Shown here piece by piece: positions 12,101 through 21,137 of a DNA stretch of 64,000 bases. The notes below the pieces were generated by a model. That model made no database searches. It was not told where the DNA came from and saw nothing but the letters and a program-made list of their open reading frames with translations. The position numbers and the translations under genes are program-made. This DNA is from Prinsepia uniflora. Its lineage: Eukaryota > Streptophyta > Magnoliopsida > Rosales > Rosaceae. Where the stretch lies: positions 72,001-136,000 of the forward strand of contig CM064873.1 in the NCBI GenBank assembly GCA_032719365.1, in the 5' to 3' direction. The first letter of the stretch is position 1. Every line of letters begins with the position of its first letter.

Positions 12101-12783
12101 TTTTGAACTAATTACCTATTTGATCGCTACTTCAACAGCAGCCACTGAAATCCAGTAACAGAGCTTATCGGGTAAGCCTTCTTCCCTCAATCTCTAGTTG
12201 AAACTGGTTATCTCAGGGCTAGCATGTGATTAGATTAGGTCGCTTATTCTTGTATATTAAATTTTGGATTGAAATCAATTATGATAAGAGAGTGATGATC
12301 GCAGATTGGATCAAGCACTCTAACTGTTTGATAAAATCATTCACACAGACTCACACAGAGTTCTTGAAGTTATCTATGTCATGACCCGACTCCTCTAGCA
12401 CGATATTGTTCGCTTTGGGCCATACTCTCATGATTTTTTTATGGGAACTCACGCTCAACTTTCATGCAGGTCACCTATCCTAGGATTGCTCCAACCCAAT
12501 CTCGCTTAACTTTGGAGTTCCAACCAAACCTAAAGTCAATGAGCTCCCAAAAGGCCTTACTACTAGAAAGGCTGCGTCCAAACATATAAGACACTTCACT
12601 TTTCCCTCCCCAAACGATGTGGGATTGTTCACTGGTCTTGCTTCCCAAGTTCACGGGTCTTACTGACCGTTCTTACTTCTCAAGCTCATGGATCTTATAA
12701 TCCACCCACCTTGGAGCCCAGCATCCTCCCTGGCACACTTCCGGTCGGGGTCCAGCTCTGATACCATTTTGTCACGACCTGTA

Positions 12784-13239
12784 AGACCCGTGTCCTGGAG
12801 GGAACGGTGAACGATCTCATATTACTGCGAGAGGAATGGTGATCTGGAAAGGGTTTCAGGTGGTTTCAAATGAGAAGGGAGAGATGATGCATGAACTAGG
12901 GAGATGGGCCAATGGTGTCACTCGTTCATTGGTCCAAAACTAGATCTTTTAGGCCCACTAATAAACAAACAACTTTCCAATTCCTCGTAAAACGTACCAT
13001 CAAAAATTTGATCGAACCATTCTAGACCCGTAACTTTCCCGTACGACATCCAAACTTTACGTGCCGCCTGTCTACGTACTCGTAATCCCTCAATCTATGT
13101 AATGGACCTTCTGAGTCAAAAGTTAGCATTTTCACCCGTCTAGGGGCAAAATCATCATTTTGTCTCAATCATCCTAGTAATCCTCGATTAATCCTTAATT
13201 AACCTCGATAATCATGAAATTTCAGGATGGGTCGTAACA
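12784..13239 (-). mobile_element. Gypsy LTR fragment inside the TRIM
   Basis: The minus strand begins TGTTACGACCCATCC and carries the family's GCCGCCTGTCTACG box and GGGGCAAAAT block. Only the first ~450 bp of the LTR remain, and they replace part of the TRIM right LTR. The left boundary (about 12781-12790) is uncertain. Confidence 0.65.
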
Positions 13240-13318
13240 TTGCTCCAGCCCCAATCTCGCTTAACGTTGGAGTTTCAACCAAACCTAAAGCTAGTGAGCT
13301 CCCAAAATGTCTTACTGC

Positions 13319-14058
13319 TAGGGCTGGGCATATAGAACCAAAAAATCAAAATCATACCGTTTTAGATCAGATCAAACCAAAAAGATACCGAATAGTAAAA
13401 TCAATGTAATGATCGGTACGGTACCAAAGCGGTATCGATTCAAGTTGGTACGATACCGAATCAGTATCGATTCAAGTTGGTACGGTACCGAATCAGTACC
13501 GATTCAAGTCGGTACGGTTTCGGTTTTGAGGTTTTAAAAAACCGTCCCGTTCTGATACCGAACTGATACTATTTTTTTTTTATAACTAAAACTATTTTCC
13601 TATTGGTTGATATATCAATCATATACTACAAATTATTATGAGTTCTCTTTTGGCTTAACAATAATAAATTTATTTAATTAAAATTATATTGTCTACCATA
13701 CTTGAAAATATTCTTGTTGGACTACATTAGAAACTATTTTTCTTAACCTAAATACTAACAATATTAGTAGTAGCCTAAATAGTTGGCATCATAATTCCTC
13801 ATTAATAGTAGAAACAAAAAAAAAACTTGCTAACCGAGTATTTTTACACTAGAAATCATAATTCTTCATTAGCATTCACCTAAACCCTAAATCCATAAAA
13901 AAATGGCTCAAAATCGAAACCGTGCAGAAATCATACCGAACTTAATCAGTATCAATTTCAAATTGTGGAATACCGAACTGTATTGAACCAAGTAAAATTA
14001 AATGGTATGGTTTCGGTATCACCAAATGTTGTACCATATCGAACCGTGCCCAACCTTA
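13319..14058. mobile_element. hAT-like non-autonomous element (MITE-type)
   Basis: The element starts TAGGGCTGGGCA and ends TGCCCAACCTTA, so 10 of 12 terminal inverted-repeat positions pair. Flanking 8-mers CTTACTGC (13311-13318) and CTCGCTGC (14059-14066) agree at 6 of 8 positions, the hAT duplication length. The 740-bp interior is AT-rich and non-coding, with GGTACGGTACCGAAT-type ~32-bp tandem units at about 13414-13530. Confidence 0.65.
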
Positions 14059-14536
14059 CTCGCTGCTAGGAACATTGCATCCAAACATATAAGGTACTTC
14101 ACATTTCCCTCCCCGAACAATGTGGGATTGTTTACCGGTCTTACTTCCCAAGCTCACGGGTCTTACTCATCGTTCTTATTTCCCAAGCTCACGGGTCTTA
14201 CTGACCGATTTTGCTTTTCAAGCTCACGGGCCTTACAATCTCACTCTCAAATATGATATTTCATCACACTATACTTGTTAGTTCATTGTGAATCTAAATA
14301 ATGCATACATACAACACACACACTCACTCAAAATTCAGTTACACTCATACACAATGACTCCCACACAACCAATTGCAAGCTGACACCTAGATACTCTAGA
14401 TTCATTGCATATACTTGCTTTCCAAGCAACCTCACTCAACACGCACGCTGAGCACACATTCAGTTATCCACCTCAGCGTACATACTTCTTATGCACAATC
14501 TGTTATATCTACCAGCTGGCAGCTTAGACTTCAACA

Positions 14537-15078
14537 TATATAACATTAAAAATTGACGAGGTTTAGTAATTCTGTTCGAAATCCATCAGTGAGGGAAATC
14601 GTGGATACCATCCAAAGCCTATTTTAGAGCCTATGGAGGACTCGACGAGCCAAGAGAAGCCCAGTGCACTAAACTACGACATAGTTGGTGATACCTACTT
14701 TGAGCCCGTAATGGGATCTCGTGGGCATAGGTAGAAGTGAAAAAAAAATCCCTGACAATGTTGGCGGATGCGATATGAGCAATAATGTTCACTTGTTTAA
14801 GTCAAGCAATCGGTAGAGACCGAGAAGAGTTTTCAATTCCTCTACAGGCCTTTTAAAGTCGGAAGGACATCGTTGGTGAATTAGATCGCGAAACAGTACT
14901 TAGGGTGTTGTATTTGTTCTAGTTCTAGTTGACGAGACGATTTTGGGCACGGTAATCAATCTTTCATGTCTTCTTCTCTTGTGTTTGACCTAGAATCGCT
15001 TGAAATAGGCTCTGGAATTTTGAGATTTCATGAAATCCACTGCTGAAAGGGATTGGGAGAACAAAATAGAGAGCTTGC
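14537..15078 (-). pseudogene. RPL5 (uL18) retropseudogene, N-terminal half
   Basis: Starting near 15040 (the expected start reads GTG), the minus strand gives VDFMKSQNSRAYFKRF, then KHKRRR, DYRA...NRLVN...NKYNT in a shifted frame. Further on come VGITNY...CTGLLLARRVL, all in the order of ribosomal protein L5/uL18. Stops and several frameshifts break it. The upstream CCCTAGCAAGCTCTC resembles a ribosomal-protein gene leader. It ends abruptly at the copia-A LTR (14536), and the C-terminal half is at 3544-3987. No introns are seen over about 150 codons, which favours a retrocopy. Confidence 0.75.
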
Positions 15079-15718
15079 TAGGGTTTTTATTTATTTATGT
15101 ATTTGAAGGAAAGTAAAAATTACAAGAATAAGCCCCGGAAGCAATCTCTGCCAAATATATCAAGGCACTAAGCCTAAACAGCTTCAAGAGGTAAGGAATG
15201 AGGCCAAGACATATAGTCCAAGTAACTATGACTAAGCCTAGCAACTGCATCAACGACGAAGTTGGATTCCCTATAGATATAATTGAAGGATATGAACTAG
15301 TGAAAACAACATAACATCTTAACACTCTTGATAATACACCGAAGGCGCCAAAGAACATGGATAATTCCAGTCACAACATCAACAAGGGTTTTAGAGTCAC
15401 CTTCTACCTGAATATAAGTAATATTATTGGTTGCAGCCTAACATAGTCCATAAAATAATCCAATACCTTCAGCTACTAACACATTTGTGGTCCTTGAGTT
15501 CCTAGTAGCAACATGAAAAATGAGGCCATTGGAATCCTCGATAATATAACTATATGTAGCCCTATCATATGATTTAACAAAACCATCAAAGTTGAGCTTG
15601 AAGCAAAGCGGGGTTAGGAGTTTTCAAGTGATAACACCACCTTATATGGTAGCATGAGCACTCGTTTGAGTCTTCTTGGAGTTGTTGGCACAAAAGAAAC
15701 TAGCACCAACACATTGAG
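15079..15718 (-). pseudogene. LINE remnant A, RNase H-like (RVT_3) domain
   Basis: The minus-strand translation carries LNFDGFVKSYDRATYSYI, EDSNGLIFHVATRNS, EGIGLFYGLC and QVEGDSKTLVDVV. A shifted-frame ESNFVVDAVARLSHSYLDY and WPHSLP follow. These are hallmarks of the RNase H-like domain at the end of plant non-LTR retrotransposons and related domesticated proteins. Several stops and frameshifts make it dead. The minus-strand end (15079-15085) is A-rich (AATAAATAAAAA) and abuts the RPL5 leader, consistent with a LINE tail. The copy continues beyond the solo LTR at 18632. Confidence 0.7.
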
Positions 15719-17166
15719 TGTAACAACCCGTACCTACAGGAAGGGTACAAATGTAATTTTTGTGAAGTTTTGTAAAAAGGACGATTTTGCCCTTGTGAAT
15801 AGTAAACGAAAAGTTGGCTTTTTGTAATATTGATTGGATGGGTGTTAGCCCTTGACCGTGACGTAGGTTAGGACGTCACGAGTCCGTAGACAGGCGGCAG
15901 GTTCGATTCGGACAATCGGAGGAGAAGTTATGATGTACGGAAGGTTGAGGGCGTTACCGTAATTTTGAGCTAAAAGGGAAAATGTTGACTTTTTGGAGGA
16001 TGTGTGATTTTCACGTAGACCGAGGACCGTTGGATAGGTCTCGACGTCCTGAGTTCAACGACAGGCGGCACGCTGTCATCGGACGTCGGACGGAAAAGAT
16101 ACGGGTCTGGGAAGTCTGAGGGCAAAATGGTAATTTTATGCAGGAGGGGCATTTTGGTCATTTTTCCTCAGTCCAATCAGATAAGGGCAAGTGGCAGATA
16201 TTTGGGGGCTGGCCTTTGGATGTTGGACACGTGGGAGTGGCTGGATGGTTCCAGGCCATTCTCAAGTGTGCACGGCCACACCTTGTACAAAAATCAAACC
16301 GTGTTTGGGTTTGAAACACAGAAAACAGAGAGGAGTTTGGGTGAGGCGGTGATCGATCTGGAGGCTAGGGAGAGTGAGGAGTGACTGGTGAGAGTGACAG
16401 AGAGACGTGGGTGAGGTGCTGATCGTGTTTTGGGATTGGAATCGTGCACGGCGGCACGGTGGTGGTGCGGCGAACGTTTGAGGAAAACAGGGGAGACCGT
16501 GGACGGTGGAGGCTGTTGTGTCGTGTGGTGAGGCAAACCAGGGCGGTAGGAGACTCAGGAGGTTGAGGGGAGTCCCACGAGCACGGTGGTGGGTGACGGT
16601 TCTCACGGCGGCGCCGGAATCGAAAGGTAAGCCCGTTTACTATGTTTTTCGTGGATTTTTCAAATGCAAAGTCGTGATGTTGGGCTTAGAGTCGAGGGGT
16701 TAGGAGGTCAGGGTGTTGTTCTGTGAGGTCTTAGGCGTCGTTTGTGGTGGTTGCCGTGACGGGAGGTTCACGGTGGCTGGTGGTTCGACGGCGGGTCCGT
16801 TGTACCCTGTTTTAGCCGTGAGTTTCAAACGTGAAGTCGTGGACTTCGGGGATGAATCGATGGATTCTGTGAGTTGGGCAGGACTAAGTAGGGTCCTAGG
16901 GTGGTGCTGGTATCACCACCGTGAAGGGGGAAGCTGTGGACGGCCGGGAAGGAAAACAGAGCCCACGGGCAAGTTTTTTCGAGGTTGAAGACGAAGGGTT
17001 CTAGGCCGTGATTCCTGGATTTTAGGATTGGGTTTGATTACAGGGGACTGGACGAAGCTAGGGGTATTGAAATGGAGAAGAATGGTGGGTGAACGGCGGA
17101 GAACCGGTCACGCCGGTTCAACACAGTTGAACCGGTTGACTCGAGGTTGAAGGTGGACTGTAGCAG

Positions 17167-17185
17167 GCGCGTGAGGCCCACGCGC
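17167..17185. repeat. Hairpin GCGCGTG / CACGCGC in LTR
   Basis: A 7-bp perfect stem around loop AGGCC. The same stem recurs in several LTRs with different loops (22465-22483, 29019-29037, 46597-46614, 52217-52235). Confidence 0.75.
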
Positions 17186-17920
17186 AGCCACTTTGGGCGG
17201 CGCGTGGGGGCGCGTGGGGAGGAATCCGGTTAAGCGTCCAACATGAGTTTAGCTCTAAATGTCCTAAGGAATCCAATGGTACAGTTTTCGGAATAATCGG
17301 ACGGTATTACGGAATGGTTCGGGAATCCGTACGGTTTAGGGTTTATGATTAAAATATTATTAAATTCCCAAAAAAATTGGGGAAAATAGGGAAGGTATCC
17401 TTGATGTTATTGTGACCCTATTTGGTATCTATTGACAGGACGGGAGACACCAGAGACGGTTGAGGAGCGCACGGAGCGCGAGTGACGTGTCGTAAACTGT
17501 GAGTGGACTCTTTCTTATTTCCGAGCATGCCAAACTGTTTTAATTACTGTTTTATGATTCTATGTGTGTTTTTATGCTTTAAATGATGATTATACGTGAT
17601 TGAGATGTTTGCACGTTTTTCGAGATGTTTTCGGGGTTTTGCACGTTTTTCGAGAAAAAGCCGATTTTCAGATTTTGATGCTATATTTGAGAAATTCACC
17701 CTATAACTGTTTTCTGATGATGGTAAATGGGTTATGAAACATGGTTAGGGATTTCCTATGGTTTTTAGTATGGAAATGGATTTTTCCGGATTTGGGTTCG
17801 GAATGTCGGTTCTGAACGCCGGAAGGGCTTCGAACCGGGGATTTCGAATTCGGATTCGGCGATGGATTTTGAATTGGTTTTACACTGGATATGGATTGGA
17901 TTTGCTGGATCTGGATATGG

Positions 17921-18096
17921 GTTTAAAGACCCGGATTGATATTGATGGGGGACGGGCCCGGATTGAGTTTAAAGACTCGGGAGTTTAAAGACTCGGATAC
18001 TATGATATTACCCCCATAGGCCTATTGAGTTTAAAGACTCGGGAGTTTAAAGACTCGGATTGATATGTGAGGCCTGGTTGAGTTTAAAGACTCGGA
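17921..18096. repeat. GAGTTTAAAGACTCGG minisatellite in LTR
   Basis: Six units of a ~16-bp motif occur in pairs, separated by short spacers. Each unit contains the interrupted dyad GAGT/ACTC. The same motif is in the reverse orientation at about 51100-51310. Confidence 0.85.
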
Positions 18097-18631
18097 TAGG
18101 TCCAGCAGGTTTGATCGGGTTATACTCTGGTTTCTTATGATGTTTTATAGTGTATCTGTTTCTTATGGTATTTATAGTGTCTCTGTTTCTTATGATGTTC
18201 ATATTATGGTTTTTCTAATACTTCATTGGCATGCCTGGTTTTAAACCGGAGGGAACAAATGATTTTCTTTCCTTACGTTGGTTTGCTGGTAAACGGTTTT
18301 AAAACTTTCATTCTTTTCGGTCCACTCACACCTTTGGTTTTTAATTTTCCCTCCAGGTCGTGGTGATAGCGCTGGGGTGAACGTTGAGGCAGATATCGAG
18401 GCATAGGGCTTTCGACGTTCTTCCGTTGCGGACTTAGACTTGTAGGACTTTTGGTGCCCATTTTGTAGAACTATGCTCTGACTTACTGTTGTATATATTT
18501 ACTCCTTCGTCTGATGGTTATGCTTATAGTTGTAGTAAGTTTCTTTTTGGCATTGTAAGTGTGATTGTCAGACGGGAGCAGGGTTCATCCCGAGTATCGA
18601 GGTGATATTTGGGACGGGTCCTGACATTGAG

Positions 18632-18727
18632 CCACTCTAACAACACTCACAACGTTAGGGAGAGTATCCTAGAAAATAACCTTGTTCTTGCTATTCCAGA
18701 TGCCATGATTGTTCGATGGTGATTCCC
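18632..18727 (-). pseudogene. LINE remnant A, upstream piece
   Basis: The minus strand gives IWNSKNKVIF, a stop, then DTLPNVVSVVRVAQC, which continues across the solo LTR into VGASFFC at 15700-15718. This is the linker before the RNase H-like domain in plant LINEs (IWxxRNxxIF). The 5' remainder is missing. Confidence 0.6.
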
Positions 18728-19361
18728 CCTCTTGTTTTTGTTTGTCTTCGTTTTTCTTAGTTTAATTTTTGTTTTCTTAATTTTATTTGTTCATATACGA
18801 ATTATCATAATTAATGTTTTATTCATGTGGAGTCTATATTAGTATAAATAATAGGGTCCCACGTATACCACTAAGCACTTAAGATTGATTAACAAATTGC
18901 TAACATTGAGTATTTAGATATTGTGTTTTAATAGTTTGAGTATCTAAATGAAAATGTTCATATTTGGCTTATGGACTTCAAGTAACCCTTATAATTTATG
19001 TACTTTTATGTAATTTTTTTTATTTTACAAATATTATATATTAACTTTGACATTTATAAAAGTCAAACTCGAAACTTTTCATAAGGGAAGGGGGTGACTT
19101 GGTGAAACCCTTTTTTCCACATGCACCTTGTATTAAACCATAAAAGTGATATAAAAAAGGTTAAAATATGAATAAAAAAACAAAATAAAACAAATCAAAT
19201 AAGAAAAAAGTTTAAGAGTAAAAAATAGAAAGCTAATAATTCCTCATTCTAGTGGATAACCTCTTGGTCTCGTGCACCCATATTGTCATCTCCATACTTT
19301 ATCCTTTTTTTTTCATTAATTATCTATCATTTATAAATTTTGAAAAAAAGGCTTACATATG
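18728..19361. other. AT-rich spacer, no gene seen
   Basis: I see no coding frame, repeat structure or terminal inverted repeat here. The sequence is AT-rich with scattered homopolymers. Confidence 0.5.
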
Positions 19362-21132
19362 TGTTGACACCATATCCGACCATACCCACTGAACCGTATA
19401 CCTAAAGCTCAAACACCGAACAAGGCCCATAGTACTCACTCGCCCCAACACTGGGCCCGTGACTACGCCCAAACTACGCATTAAATTAAACACGTAATTT
19501 GAGTGTTGTGCAATTTAAACCCTTTTTGTGTAGATGTAGTATTGGTAAATAGGGATCGTTCTTAACCGGGGAAATTAGGGAACATTAATAATGTGTTAGT
19601 GGGAAAGAGTAATGAATAAATGAATAATGAATACATTAATGAATTAAATAATTAAATAATTAACAAATTAAAGAATTAATGAATTAAAGAATTAAAGAAT
19701 TAATTAATCGAAAAATAATAAACTAAAAGTATAAAAGAAGAATAAAAGAATAAAAAATAAAAAGGATAGAAGAATAAAACAATAAAAGAATAAATAATAA
19801 AAAAGAATAAAAGAATAAAAGAATAAAAGAATAAAGAATTGAAAAGGGGGGTTTTGAAAAGAGTTGTAAATATAAAATAAAGAAAACAAGTAAAAATAAT
19901 TAAATACTTAATTCTACTTCTATTTTAACCTTTGTACTAATGAACTTTCTTCAAACACATATTTTTACCAACACTCTAACATCATGCTCATATTGAACCA
20001 ATCACGAAATCATACCTTAATCATCTCAAATACATGCATACATTTTTCATATTATAAATGCACCGAACAACGGATTATTACTTACAATATGATTCACCTT
20101 AAGTAAGTGATTTAATGCGCCGAACAGCGATCAAACATTAAATCTCTTCAACTCTATTCTAAATGCCCCGAACAGCGGATCAACATTTAGTTTCGAATTG
20201 AAGTTTAAGTACTAAAACATATGAAGTAAAAGAAACTCAAAAAGTAAAACACATGGAGATTGCATTCTTACTTACAAATGTTAGAAAGAAAATACCAACA
20301 CATATATTGAATTATAAGTAAAACCAATAACAATAACAAGAATTTAAGTAGAGAAGTATGGATTTTCACAAGAATCACCGAACAGCGGCAGGAAACTTGT
20401 GAAGATGGAAGAAGAAATACGAGGAATTCGGTCTTAAAACTCTTGAATTGCCTTAGAATTACTTGGCCTAGGTATTTCTTAAGGAAAGCATAAAAATGTG
20501 TTTAAGAGATCTCAAAGAAATATCACAAGAACAAAGTAAAGAGGAAATGAAATTAAGAAAAATAAAAATAACATAAATTAAGAACAAGAATTAAAAGAAA
20601 GCTAATTAACAAGAAAATCTACAAGAAGTTAAAATGGTCCCCTAAAATGTCTCTCAAAAGAGAGAAACAAAAGAACTAAAAGAAGAAAACTAAAAACTAA
20701 GCAAAATGGAAGAAATGGAGCTAATGGGGGACTCTCAAAATACAAGGATTGAAGCTCTATTTATAGGTGGAAAAAGCTATCAAAAATAATATAAAAATAC
20801 AATAAAAAATGTGGAATAATGGAATGATGAGTAGTAAAGATTTGTAATGATGTTTAGAAGTGGTTTGAGTTGTAAAATTGCAAAATTGGGTTGGAAAGTG
20901 GAAGGAATTTGGGTGGAAGTTGGGTGGAAATTGGGTGGAAGCTGCTGGAAAAGAATTCAGCAGAGAGCTGCTGAAAATCAAAAGCAGAATTCGGCGGGTG
21001 CTGGCTGAATGGAGGAAAAGGGACTCGGCGGCAGGCTGCTGAAGAGAGGGTGGAGACTTCGGCAGGCGCGCGCCGAAGAGGACGCTGGCGGTTCGGAACA
21101 CGCTCGCCGAAGGGAAATCTGGGCTGAGGAAG
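19362..21132 (+). mobile_element. Probable old Tat-like LTR, left part
   Basis: The sequence starts TGTTGACACC, a common start for Tat/Ogre-class LTRs, and continues after the complete gypsy element at 30570-31282, where R/U5-like blocks appear. The combined length would be about 2.5 kb. It contains an AATAAAAG-type simple repeat at 19735-19835 and degenerate units around CCGAACAGCGG at 20060-20190 and 20378. There is no coding sequence. The left boundary and lineage are inferred. Confidence 0.4.
19735..19840. repeat. (AATAAAAG)-type simple repeat
   Basis: Irregular tandem AGAATAAA/AATAAAAG units, low complexity and A-rich on the + strand. Apparent frames through it are artefacts. Confidence 0.8.
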
Positions 21133-21137
21133 GCTGA

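Larger units (their letters stand above)
12377..14237 (-). mobile_element. TRIM (terminal-repeat retrotransposon in miniature)
   Basis: Two LTRs begin TGTCATGACC (12377) and TGTCACGACC (12770) on the + strand and end in CTTATA (12699) and CTTACA (14237). They share blocks such as AATCTCGCTTAACKTTGGAG and ATGTGGGATTGTT. Only 70 bp separate them, including GCTCTGATACCA at 12755-12766, the complement of the iMet primer site, which places the element on the minus strand. Flanks ATCTA (12372-12376) and ATCTC (14238-14242) are a one-mismatch duplication. It has no coding capacity, as expected for a TRIM. The right LTR is enlarged by a gypsy LTR fragment and a hAT-like MITE. Confidence 0.75.
12104..14536 (-). 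mobile_element. Copia-A 5' LTR, interrupted by a TRIM
   Basis: The LTR occupies 12104-12376 and 14238-14536 around the TRIM insertion. The outer end on the minus strand is TGTTGAAGTCTAAGCTGCC, matching 7952-8038. The inner end is TTCA followed by AAA and the primer site. Without the insertion it is about 570 bp, typical of copia LTRs. The next outward base pairs enter the RPL5 pseudogene. Confidence 0.75.
15719..18626 (+). mobile_element. Solo LTR, Ty3/gypsy (Tekay-like), TSD TTGAG
   Basis: This 2908-bp + strand LTR starts TGTAACAACCCGTACC and ends GGGTCCTGACA, with perfect TTGAG duplications (15714-15718 and 18627-18631). It carries the 7-bp-stem hairpin at 17167-17185 and a GAGTTTAAAGACTCGG minisatellite at 17921-18096. 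Its closest counterpart here is the minus-strand solo LTR at 50556-53699, which has the same minisatellite. It split LINE remnant A. Confidence 0.9.

Noticed and set aside
12755..12766. GCTCTGATACCA as part of a tRNA gene
   Set aside because: Only the iMet 3'-end complement is present, next to an LTR. It is a retrotransposon primer site, as are the ones at 23983 and 49079.
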